From: Chrysemys picta bellii
Lineage: Eukaryota; Chordata; Testudines; Emydidae
Reading direction: 5' to 3'
DNA: 64,000 bases
Assembly (NCBI RefSeq): GCF_011386835.1
Contig: NC_088792.1
Span: 59,958,081-60,022,080, forward strand
The position numbers and the translations under genes are program-made. Under the pieces are notes generated by a model that saw nothing but the letters and a program-made list of their open reading frames with translations, had not been told where the DNA came from and did not search any database. Positions 23,715 to 32,828 of the stretch are shown piece after piece (position 1 is the first letter of the stretch; each line of letters begins with the position of its first letter).

Positions 23715-24135
23715 TGTTGGGATCCACTAGGCATAGCTACCAGGTAACTCGGGAGAGTGGAAGGCCAAAAGTGCCGATAAATCCCCAAGGTATTTAGTGC
23801 AAAGGGTCAAGGGATGTACCTTGTTCTCCCTTCAAAATGATAAATGTATCCGCAACAGATGTCTCTTGTATCCCCCCTCCCAAAATAATCTGTGTAACCT
23901 ATTATCTATCAGTCAGCATAATGACGTAAAAAGGATGAGAACTGAGTTGTTTGTTACTGGTTATAAAAAGGGCCTATGTTGCCCATGTAAGGTGTGTCTC
24001 TTCTGGCATGAGTCGAGGAGCACCCTCTCAGCTGACTGACAAATAAAGGACCTGGTACCCGTCTTCTTGTCTCTCCGTGCCTCCTTGGTGTAATTAGGTA
24101 AGCTCCGGGGAGAAACGGGCCCTATTTGGCCAACA
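23715..24135 (+). mobile_element. Solo LTR inserted in the Harbinger transposase
   Basis: A 421-bp unit beginning TGTTGG and ending CCAACA, flanked by the 4-bp duplication CAGC (23711-23714, 24136-24139). Internally it has a TATA-like TTATAAAAAGG (~23961) and an AATAAA signal (~24042) followed by GTCTCTCCGTGCC, the order U3-R-U5 on the plus strand. Only one LTR is present, so the provirus was lost by LTR-LTR recombination. Confidence 0.85.
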
Positions 24136-25368
24136 CAGCTTATCATCCACCTTTCCCAGAGGCAGATGCAGATAAGTCAGGCGAGGAGGCTATGGCACCG
24201 CGGTGAGGTCCTGAAGTCTGAGAGTAGCACAGACCTGTCAGAAAGCACGGGACCCAGCGCCGAGGACATCAGGGTGGCAATGGGTCATGTGGATGTTGTG
24301 GAACGGCGATTCTGGGCCCAGGAAACAAGCACGGACTGGTGGGACCGCATAGTGCTGCAGGTCTGGGATGAATCCCAGTGGCTGCGAAACTTTCGCATGC
24401 GGAAGGGAACTTTCCTTGAACTTTGTGAGTTGCTGTCCCCTGCCCTGAAGCGCAATGACACCCGGATGCGAGCAGCCCTGACTGTCCAGAAGCGAGTGGC
24501 CATAGCCCTCTGGAAGCTTGCAACACCAGACAGCTACCAGTCAGTCGCGAACCACTTTGGCATGGGCAAATCTACCGTGGGGGTTGTTGTGATGCAAGTA
24601 GCCAAGGCAATCGTTGATGTACTGCTGTCAAAGGTAGTGACCCTGGGAAACGTGGAGGCGATCATAGATGGCTTCGCAGCGATGGGATTCCCAAACTGCG
24701 GTGGGGCCATAGATGGAACTCACATCCCTGTCCTGGCACCGGACCACCAGGCCAGCCAGTACATTAATAGAAAGGGCTACTTTTCCATGGTGCTGCAAGC
24801 ACTGGTGGACCACAGGGGACGTTTTACCAACATCTACATGGGATGGCCGGGCAAGGTTCATGACGCTCGTGTTTTCAGGAACTCTGGTCTGTTTAGATGG
24901 CTGCAGGAAGGTACTTACTTCCCGGACCACAAAATAACTCTTGGGGATGTGGAGATGCCTATAGTTATCCTCGGGGACCCAGCCTACCCGCTAATGCCCT
25001 GGCTCATGAAGCCCTATACTGGCGCCCTGGACAGTGAAAAAGAACTCTTCAACTACCGGCTGAGCAAGTGCAGAATGGTGGTGGAGTGTGCTTTTGGCCG
25101 TCTCAAGGGGAGATGGAGAAGCTTACTGACTCGCTGTGATCTCAGCGAAACCAATATCCCCATTGTTATAGCAGCTTGCTGTGTGCTCCACAATCTCTGT
25201 GAGAGCAAGAGGGAGACCTTTATGGCGGGGTGGGAGGTTGAGGCAAATAGCCTGGCTTCTGATTACGCCTAGCCAGACAGCCGGGTGATTAGAAGAGCCC
25301 AGCGGGACGCGCTGTGCATCCGGGAGGCTTTGAAAGCTAGGTTCCTGAGTGAGCAGGGTAACCTGTGA
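24136..25368 (+). pseudogene. Harbinger transposase, main part (copy 1)
   Basis: HARBI1-like DDE nuclease that cuts and joins element ends, normally with the Myb partner. The conserved WLRNFRMRKGTFLELCELL region and helix-turn-helix-like SYQSVANHFGMGKSTV precede the catalytic core. The first Asp is in GGAIDGTHIPV, followed by WPGKVHDARVF. The second Asp is in ILGDPAYPLMPWLMKPY and the Glu in MVVECAFGRLKGRWRSL, with 35 residues between the last Asp and the Glu (DD35E). All three are present. The frame runs from the CAGC after the LTR and stops at TAG 25270-25272, where copy 2 keeps a glutamine codon. The usual C-terminus continues in frame to TGA 25366-25368. So the gene carries two lesions: the LTR and one nonsense codon. 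Confidence 0.88.
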
Positions 25369-26112
25369 CTTTTAAGTTTTTGTACAGAGAAGCTGAACCT
25401 GCCCCCGTTTCTTTACCCAGTTAATGTTGACTATCCTCTCCAGTTACATACCCCCTTCACCCACTTCCAACACAGGTTTAGAAATAAAATCACTTCTACT
25501 TTGCTAATGAACACCGTTTTCTTTATTACTGTTTTCGCGGGAATGTTTTAAACCCGGGACGCAGACTGTGGTGGGGAGCGGGTGTAGCGTAGTGACGCAA
25601 ATGACGCTTCTAAACTCCAGGATTGACAGGCTCCGCAGTGGTGGACTGGTTGTTTCAACGGAGCCTGTCACCCCTCCTGATCGGGACTGTGTGTATGGGG
25701 GGGCGATGTGACTTTGTGGCAGGGGGAGGACGGTTACAGATCCCCTGCTGCGTGGCTCTGTGATCCAGGATAAGGACCGCCGCATAAGATCTGTAACTGC
25801 CCTCCCCCGCCACAAAGTCACAGAGCAACTCACCCCCCACCACAGAACATGAAAACCACCTCCCAGACTGACCAGGGTAACTAGTGACTGCACTGTGTAT
25901 GTGCCCTGCTGCTGGACCTGCCCCCGCCTATGTACCCTGCTAAAGGTGACTGTCCTGTCAAATTAACAACCCCCTTACCCCCTCCCCCCCCTCCAAAAGA
26001 ACATGATGGAAACAGTAATTAACAGAAATGTATTTTTTATTAGCAACTACACATGAAACTGGGAGGTGAAACTTGGACGGGGGCTTGTGTGAGGCGGGAA
26101 GGAAAGAACTTG
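25369..26112. other. Space between convergent Harbinger genes
   Basis: Holds AATAAA for the transposase at 25483-25488 and, on the minus strand, AATAAA for the Myb gene at 26036-26041. A CCTGTCACCCCTCC-type GC-rich stretch lies between. Minus-strand frames at 25504-25893 show no domain. Confidence 0.5.
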
Positions 26113-26588
26113 TCAAATTTTGGGGAATGAGAGCCTTCTACTACTAGAGCTGTCCGCAGGGGTGGAGTGAGAGTTTGCATGGACTCTGCCACCCCTCCTT
26201 CTTTGCACTTTGGGTGAGGGGGGTATGGGACTTGGTGGCGGGGGAGGGCGGTTACAGATAGACTGCAGCGGGGCTCTGTCCTCCTGCCTCCGTTCCTGCA
26301 GAACATCCACAAGGCGCCGGAGCGTGTCCGTTTGCTCCCTCATTAGTCCAAGCAGCGTTTGAGTCGCCTGCTGGTCTTCCTGCCACCACCTCTCCTCCCG
26401 TTCCATGTGTGCTTGGTGCATTTGGGACAAGTTCTTCCGCCACTGGGTCTGCTGTGCTGCCTGGGTTCGGGAGCAGCCCATAAGTTCCGAGAACATGTCC
26501 TCCCGTGTCCTCTTCTTCCTACGCCTAATCTGCGCTAGCCTCTGGGAGTGTGATGCCAGGCTAGGTTGTGAGACAGTCGCAGATGTGG
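26113..26588 (-). CDS. Harbinger Myb-like protein, exon 2 (copy 1)
   Basis: C-terminal exon of the Myb/SANT partner. It starts after an acceptor (CCCATTCCCACAG on the minus strand) and continues in frame from exon 1. A basic stretch (RRRKKRTRED) and the MFSELM motif lead into a charged, probably coiled-coil region (TQWRKNLSQMHQAHMEREER...REQTDTLRRLVDVLQERRQ), then a Pro/Ser-rich tail. In Harbingers this part likely mediates nuclear import and contact with the transposase. The same architecture occurs in copy 2. It is open to its stop. Confidence 0.8.
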
Positions 26589-27084
26589 CTGTGGGAATGG
26601 GAAAAAGGGAGTGAATTCTTCAGAAAGATAAATGTAGTTGTGAACAAAGAACATAGTCTTTCTCTGTGAACAAGACCATGCACAGCACCTATCACATGCG
26701 CATTCAGGGCAAGGTCGAATTCTCGGCCTTCGCATTTAGTGCCTGGGGTCTTGCACTGCAGATCTGAGAAGCGGGGCAGGACACCGGAATTTGTGCAGCA
26801 GGCAGACATGGTAAGCCGTAGACTTGTGGCAGCTTAAAACTTTAATAGTAGCACTGGCCTCCTTTCACACTGAAAGCAATGCCAGTCCCTGCTGCCAGCA
26901 ATCCGGCAAGCAGGAACTCTGCCCCTGTCCCACCCCCTCGCGGCTGTCCCCGGGAAAGATCCCTGTATGCTGCCCCTCTCACGCCTCTACCGCGTGGCTG
27001 CAAACCAGTGGTTACAGTTCAGTAAAGGAACGGGCAAGCAGTCCCAACACTAACATTCCCCTACCTAATTCAAAGCAGGTCACC

Positions 27085-27375
27085 ATGAGCGACATCACCC
27101 TGATGAGGATCTCAGACAGCGAAAAGGAAAGAATGCTTCGGGAAAGCCTCCATAGACCAGGGCCGTATGCCGCCCTGCTCTGCAGGGCAATGATCCCTGA
27201 GTACTTGCTTGTCTCGTGGCGCGGAAATGTTTCCTACTACGGAGGACCCAATAAGGCCGCTCTCCCCAGGAACCTGATGCAAAGGCTTTCCAATTACCTA
27301 CAGGAGAGCTTCCTCGAGATGTCCCAGGAGGATTTCTGCTCTATCCCCGCACATATAGACCGCATTTTACTGTAG
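27085..27375 (+). CDS. Third Harbinger ORF, unknown function (copy 1)
   Basis: A 96-residue frame starting MSDITLMRI, with a good initiation context (CACCATGAG). It lies on the transposase strand inside the intron of the antisense Myb gene. I do not recognise the family. Visible features are a short charged N-terminus, AMIPEYLLVSWRGNVSYYGG, the NKAALPRNL motif and a C-terminal helix-like YLQESFLEMSQEDFCSIP. Copy 2 has a homologous frame at the same place and orientation, and by hand alignment about 54 of 89 residues agree. An AAAGCAG immediately upstream could be a splice acceptor, conserved as CAG in copy 2. It may be a separate gene or a downstream exon. No transmembrane segment or signal peptide is evident. 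Confidence 0.55.
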   Translation: MSDITLMRISDSEKERMLRESLHRPGPYAALLCRAMIPEYLLVSWRGNVSYYGGPNKAALPRNLMQRLSNYLQESFLEMSQEDFCSIPAHIDRILL

Positions 27376-27581
27376 CTGCACTGGCAGGGACTAAACAGTA
27401 GAGCGGATGGGGCAGAACAATCATGCTAAACCGGACATTGTTAGATTTTTTTAAATAGTTGCACTGCCCAGGACTGAAACGTTAAGCGCCTAGGGCAAAC
27501 TAATCATGAGAAACCCATTTTTGTTATTCTTAATATTCCTGTTCTTTTATAAATAAATGTTTAGATGTTTAAAACACTTAC

Positions 27582-28158
27582 TGGCTGATCCTTCCCCAGA
27601 TTCTGTGTCCGGGTTAACGGCTGGGGAAGGTTGGTAGGGGATCTCTGTAAGGGTGATGAAGAGATCCTGGCTGTCGGGAAAATCAGCGTTGTAAGCGCTG
27701 TCGACTGCCTCGTCCTCCTCATCTCCTTCCTCATCTTCCCCATCCGCTAACATGTCCGAGGAACCGGCCGTGGACAATATCCCATCCTCAGAGTCCACGG
27801 TCAGTGGTGGGGTAGTGGTGGCGGCCGCACCTAGGATGGAATGCAGTACCTCGTAGAAACGGGATGTCTGGGGATGGGATCTGGAGCGTCCGTTTGCCTC
27901 TTTGGTCTTCTGGTAGCCTTGTCTCAGCTCCTTGATTTTCACGCGGCACTGCGTTGCATCCCGGCTGTATCCTCTCTCTGACATGTCTTTAGAGATCTTC
28001 TCGTAGATCTTTGCATTCCGTCTTTTGGATCGCAGCTCGGAAAGCACGGACTCATCGCCCCACACAGCGATCAGATCCAAGACTTCCCGATCAGTCCATG
28101 TTGGGGCCCTCTTTCTATTTTGAGATTGCACGGCCATCACTGCTGGAGAGCTCTGCAT
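27582..28158 (-). CDS. Harbinger Myb-like DNA-binding protein, exon 1 (copy 1)
   Basis: ATG at 28158 (MQSSPAVMAVQSQNRKRAP) opens a Myb/SANT domain of the MSANTD type. The conserved tryptophans are in APTWTDREVLDLIAVWGDE, followed by RRNAKIYEKISKDMSERGYSRDATQC and the recognition-helix-like KIKELRQGYQKTKEANGR. The second half is acidic (ADGEDEEGDEEDEAVD). Exon 1 ends in phase 1 at a GTAAGTG donor (27575-27581 on plus), and its 577-base length is consistent with exon 2. The protein probably binds the element's subterminal motifs and recruits the transposase. No stop or frameshift is seen, so this gene looks intact. Upstream in-frame codons extend the open frame, but copy 2 supports a start near here. 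Confidence 0.82.
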
Positions 28159-28373
28159 CGTTGCCAGTGCTGCTGAGCTTGCCACGATGTCCAAACAGGA
28201 AATGAGATTCAAACTGCCCAGACAGGAAAAGGAATTCAAATTTTCCCAGGGCTTTTCCTTTGTGGCTGGTCTGAGCATCCGAGCTCGGACTGCTGTCCAG
28301 AGCGTCAACAGAGTGGTGCACTGTGGGATAGCTCCCGGAGCTATTAGCATCGATTTCCATCCACACCTAGCCT

Positions 28374-28397
28374 AATTCGACATGGCCATGTCGAATT
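28374..28397. promoter_or_regulatory. Perfect 24-bp palindrome in the Harbinger Myb-end subterminal region
   Basis: Two AATTCGACATGG half-sites meet head to head. TTCGA/TCGAA motifs recur through the terminal ~200 bp at both ends, so this is a plausible Myb or transposase binding site. No binding data are available here. Confidence 0.45.
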
Positions 28398-28799
28398 TAG
28401 CGCTACTCCCCTCGTCGGGGAGGAGTACAGAAGTCGAATTTAAGAGACCTCTATGTCGAACTAAATAGCTTCGCGGTGTGGACGGGTGCAGGATTAATTC
28501 GATGTAACGGCGCTAACTTCGACATAAACGCCTAGTGTGGACCAGGCCTGTGTTAATTCCTAAAAAAGTGTTTTTTAAAAAAATAAAAGTGTTAGCAACC
28601 TGTTAGTAAACAAATGTAAATGTAATGTAAATACTGTCTTTACCAATAATCACATTTACTGTTTGCCACAACCAAAAAAGTCTCAGCTTTGCCCTGTTAA
28701 AAAAAAAAAAGCTATGTAAAACCCACAAAGCCGTAAAGGCCGTTTTAAATTAAAAAAAGGCTAAGTGTAAAAAAATCGTCGTTACAAACATCTAAACAT

Positions 28800-28970
28800 G
28801 GCACTTTAAAAACAAAGTAATGTTGCAAAAGCTAAAAAAGACGGCCCACACTCTGAACGCCAAGTGGGTGGGGCCATCCTCCATTGTAAATCGCATCTTC
28901 CCGGTAGTGTACCAACTTCAGCTACCAGGTAAACCAAAATGGGCGCATGCCAATCAGCTCAAAACATATG
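28800..28970 (+). pseudogene. Retroviral integrase C-terminal remnant
   Basis: A frame in 28820-29068 reads like the SH3-like C-terminal domain of retroviral integrases: KWVGPSSIVNRIFPVVYQLQ, then an LPGKPKWAHANQLKTY end. The catalytic core is not present immediately upstream, because the Harbinger insertion and decay separate it. After about 28970 the frame loses resemblance. This is a broken remnant. Confidence 0.6.
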
Positions 28971-30639
28971 CTTGGGTTTCCGGTCATGGCATCATGGGCC
29001 TCGGTTGTGGACCTGCCATCTGCCTGGACTATCTGGGTCTCCATCAGCTCATGGGATTGTCTGGATAATTATAATTATGAGGAGGGAAAGTACCTCCAAA
29101 GGCTCTCCCTGGTTCAATCAACTGATGGGGCCAAAGCCACAGTGTGGCATAAGCCTGGAGAGGAGGAGCCATAAAGGCAATGCATAGTCCAAATAAACAC
29201 AGCAGGGCCACAGCAAAATACCTGGTGGGTGGCCCCGGACCTCCCATGGACCCCCAAGGGGCAGACTCTGTTCCTCATGTGGTGGCCTGAAGCGAAATAA
29301 AAGGCCCTTTGGTGGGCAATAGCAAGTATTAATCCCTAAATGCAATATCATTGTTGTAACCTCCTAAACCAGGCAAACAACATCCATAATGGAAGCCAGG
29401 GTGAACTGTAACAGGACAACGAATGGCTTAACAAATTTTGTATGTGTCTCAGTTTCCTCAATAGGTGCATTTATGTTGTCCCTTTTCTTTCCCTTTTGCT
29501 TTGTTAACAGAACAGGTAGCAACAAGCGAAAACCCAGGAACACACCGAACAAAAGTGGTCAAACTGCTCTTGCTGCTTCAAGCCTGCAAAATCCTTCATT
29601 TGGGAATACAATGTATATATGGTGGCATATTTTTATAAAATTCCTTGGGTTTCCGATGTTTTTGTCTTCCTTCATTAATTTTACCATTAACCAAAATTGG
29701 CCATGGTAAAAAAAAAAGGTCTATTGTCCATTGGCAAGGGGGCAGTTGCGACATGTCATCCTGGAAGTGTGGCACCGCGTATTACCTGGGCGTTTTTCCA
29801 GGGGAGGCCCCCTGCCGAGAGCCCCAGGTCCCCTGGCCCTGTGTCTCCCTCCCCAGTTGGGTCCCAAACAGGGTTAACTCCAAAAAACTCCATACCCTGC
29901 AAAACAGCACCACCCAAAACAAGAGTGCGTCCATTCTCCCTTTAAGCCCCCATCCCAAAAAGTTTGTTTCCACATGGAAACAATGGCCCCTAACTTTAAA
30001 AAAAAAATCTCTATCCATACTGCCAGCGCTTGTGGTTCCACTAAAAAAAAAAAAAAATCTAAAAGCAATGACTCAAGTAAATCACTGATGGGAGGATACG
30101 TGGGGAGGTTTTCAATGTCACAAAAAAGTTCAGTATTAGCAACTGGCATCAGGATGTGATTGCAGTGTTGGTCCCCAGATGGTGTAGGGTTCAACCTAAC
30201 CCCTGCAGTTACAAATGTTAGTATATCACCTATATCACCCACTCATCTACACACACATCCCGCCCGTGTAAAAAGGTAAATATTACATGCCCCAAACAAT
30301 TTCCAGCATCCCTTTTAAATTGTAGCCTCCTCTGCTTAGCCCTCACTCTTCAAAAAATAACTCTAAAAAAGCACCTCCACATCTCCCCCCACACCAGCAG
30401 TGGTGGCAAATGTTACCAGCCATCAAATAAAAGGCGGCCACTCAACACTAAATCCTCCTCAATGCCACTTTAAAAGCTGTAAACATTCACCTGCTCCTGA
30501 CACGCTTCCAGGGCCCAGCCTTCCTCTACAGTTGTACTGGGGGGGCCACCCTCTAACTTGCCCTCCTTACGCAGACGTTGTCCTTGCCCCCCTGAAAAAG
30601 GTGAACCTTAGTAAGCTCCTTGTGCGATGGGGCCAATTT
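28971..30639 (+). other. Degenerate retroviral interior, unassigned
   Basis: Presumably the pol/env junction and env surface-subunit region of the provirus. Several short frames exist (29389-29709, 29645-30088), but none gives a recognisable domain, and A runs interrupt them. Confidence 0.35.
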
Positions 30640-30875
30640 GGTGGCTAGTATTTAAAATATTCAGCAAGGGGCCATAAAAAACAAACAGTTAAAAAAGGCC
30701 ATGGGGCTGGTCACAAGTGCGGCTCTTACCCACCTTACAGTGGCCACCTCCGCCCTCAAACATACTGTGAAATTGGCCCTCCACATGCGGGACACCTTGT
30801 GGGGACTGATTAGTACCACAATGGAGGCCGGGGACCAATTAGCGTGGGATTCGGTGTGCTCTCAGCTCCAACAAT
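30640..30875 (+). pseudogene. Env transmembrane-subunit-like helical remnant
   Basis: A broken frame encodes a mainly helical stretch (KAMGLVTSAALTHLTVATSA, then HTVKLALHMRDTLWGLIS). Its position before the 3' LTR and its amphipathic character fit an envelope ectodomain coiled coil. Stops bracket it. Assignment is inferential. Confidence 0.35.
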
Positions 30876-31417
30876 AGTTAACCTAGGAAGTCTGTAGCAG
30901 CCATAAGGATGTGCTCCATGGAGCCTAGCCTGGGAAAATCCATTCCCACTCAGGGATTCCCTGAAGTAATGGCCTTTTTGCTATTCCTGGAGGCTCACTA
31001 CCTGGAAGTGCACAGGCATAGCCTGCTCCTGCATGCCTTTGGCCCTATAAAAGGAATGTGGGCACCCACTATAAAAATCCAAGCAGGCCTTTGGGAAGGC
31101 TTCCTCTGGGGCTGGGTGGTCCATCACAACGTGTGGAAGGTGGCGCCCCCCCAATGACACGGCTAAGCGGTATGTGCTGACGACATCTTCTGACTACCAG
31201 CAGATATGAAATACAAAGGGCAACTCCTGGCAGCTATAGTCTATAAAGCCCCTCAAATAATGTGTAAAAAAAAGCAATGCCAGGCTGTTTTTATGAGGTG
31301 GGTCAACACATCTGCTGAAAAGGGGAGACATCAGGAAATGCCCCCACTAAGGCACATATGTTTACCAATACCTCTGCGTGTGTTTGAAGGTATTGACCAC
31401 CTACCCCAGGGTGCCCC

Positions 31418-31813
31418 TTGATTTGCTGTTACACTCTCAGGTGCAAAATTTTTTGGTGCATTTGCCCGCAATTATGCCAAGTATGGTTAATATTTCTAAC
31501 TATATTGTGTTTAATTTTTCATGGATTACGCCCAAAGTTTTTCTTTGGGTGTAATGCCTCTTCCTTTACAGTGTTGCAGCACACCTTCCATGTGGAGAAA
31601 GCTGCCTTTGCCACCGCTGTTCAGATGGGGCATCTATGTCAACAAGGGAATGTGTTATGCTATGTTACTAATAAAGCCAGAAGCCATTACTGGCTTGTGT
31701 ATGTAATTGCTGCTGCCCTAATAATTTTGTTTGGGTTATATTGCTGCTTGTGTAGGAGGCCAATGGTAACACTGGCAATGGTGTCGAAGGGAGGGTGCAA
31801 ACCTAAGTGGTGA
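31418..31813 (+). pseudogene. Env-like C-terminal remnant with membrane anchor
   Basis: A 131-residue frame ending shortly before the 3' LTR. It holds a strongly hydrophobic segment (LVYVIAAALIILFGLY) followed by a cysteine/arginine patch and a short tail, the layout of a retroviral envelope membrane anchor and cytoplasmic tail. An N-terminal hydrophobic segment is also present, but that half may be out of the original frame. The preceding env sequence is disrupted, so no complete protein is encoded. Confidence 0.45.
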
Positions 31814-31841
31814 CCCCTCAAAACAGAATGTTGATTCAGTG

Positions 31842-31855
31842 TCAAGGGGGGGGAA
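31842..31855 (+). promoter_or_regulatory. Polypurine tract
   Basis: AAGGGGGGGGAA immediately precedes the LTR's TG, the expected plus-strand primer site of a retrovirus. Confidence 0.7.
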
Positions 31856-32715
31856 TGTCACAATAAAATTGCCCCCCCCCCCCCCCGGAGGTTCCCTGGG
31901 TAAACACCAGCTTTGTATATTGCTAATGCTTTTATATACATTGGAAAGGATTTTGGGAAGGGTTGGAGGTGTGAGTGTGGAGTGAAAGATTCCTTTGCAA
32001 TTTGTGAGAGTCCGAAGGCGGAGGAAGGGAGAAAGGAATGGGGTAACTCGACGATTCAGCTAGGCTCAAAGATAAGGAGCGAAAGTGCCGCTCAACACCA
32101 ATGCACACAAACAAGCTCCTTTCTGCCAAACAGCCAAAAGCCTGTGGGAAAGGAGAACTGAACCAAACAGACCTGTAAAACAAGAGGGATTGCGAAGGCC
32201 AGTGTGTTAAAAAACAACAGTCTTGCAACCCTGAAGCCAGTGTGTTTTGGAGAACCTAAGGGAGCCACAGAAGGCCAGTTCAGACTGGTACAGAAACCAC
32301 GGGAGATGAGGATCCCTAGACGAAAATGCCCCCGGAAAAACCCAGGGCTTAAAAACCCTCCCAAGAGCTGAAGCAAGTCGGAGATCAACAGCGGACCCTG
32401 GACGGCCTGTGCACAGGACAGAACTCTTGTCCACCCTTCCCCCTCTTCTTCTTACATTATACCCGGGCTTGGCCAGCCTTGGGTTGTGAATGTGGGAATA
32501 TGAAAGCAGGTGAGGGCTTGGACACTAACGCTTTCTTCCTTCGTTTGAGTGACGTGGGAAAAATCCAGCACTCACCGCTCACTCATCATTATTTAATTAA
32601 TAAAACTTTAAAATTAGTCACTTGGTGTGCTCCTTCATCTCCTCCCCTTACAATCCTATGGCCTCAACCTAATCATCTAACGCCTCAGACAGATTGGTAA
32701 CATAAATCTGTCACA
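31856..32715 (+). mobile_element. 3' LTR of the endogenous retrovirus
   Basis: Starts TGTCACAATA after the polypurine tract and ends with TGTCACA, giving TG...CA borders over 860 bp. AATAAA lies at 32599-32604, about 115 bp before the end, as expected for an R-U5 junction. A GGCTTAAAAACC near 32345 could serve as a weak TATA box. A run of about 15 C residues near 31871 is probably an expansion. Confidence 0.7.
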
Positions 32716-32828
32716 ATATGGGGAACACTTTAGAGTTTTCTACAATTTACACTCCCATAGACCAGACTGTGGTACCATGTAGACAAGCACTGAGATTTCT
32801 TCCCTCTCATTTTTATGTGTTGTGGATG

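Larger units (their letters stand above)
23282..28548 (+). mobile_element. PIF/Harbinger DNA transposon, copy 1
   Basis: The transposase end starts GGGTATGTCTACACAACG and the Myb end terminates in the inverse of GGCCTGGTCCACACTAGG. A 3-bp duplication TGT flanks it (23279-23281, 28549-28551), the Harbinger size. The 5.27-kb element holds a plus-strand DDE transposase, a minus-strand two-exon Myb-like gene and a third small plus-strand ORF. Both ends are rich in TTCGA/TCGAA motifs. It sits in a retroviral remnant and is broken by a solo LTR at 23715-24135. Confidence 0.92.
20260..32715 (+). mobile_element. Degenerate endogenous retrovirus with nested insertions
   Basis: A plus-strand proviral remnant. 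The 3' part is clear: an integrase C-terminal remnant (28820-28970), env-like remnants (30640-30875, 31418-31813), a polypurine tract and a 3' LTR. The 5' part (20260-23281) is A-rich with long A runs and fragmentary frames, and no gag or protease could be named with confidence. It is interrupted by a hAT MITE (21232-21395) and a Harbinger (23282-28548). Frames are broken throughout, so it cannot encode a functional virus. The left limit is approximate and no 5' LTR was identified. Confidence 0.55.

Noticed and set aside
23797..24039. 80-codon frame MQRVKGCTLF...
   Set aside because: It lies within the solo LTR that splits the transposase and overlaps its TATA region.
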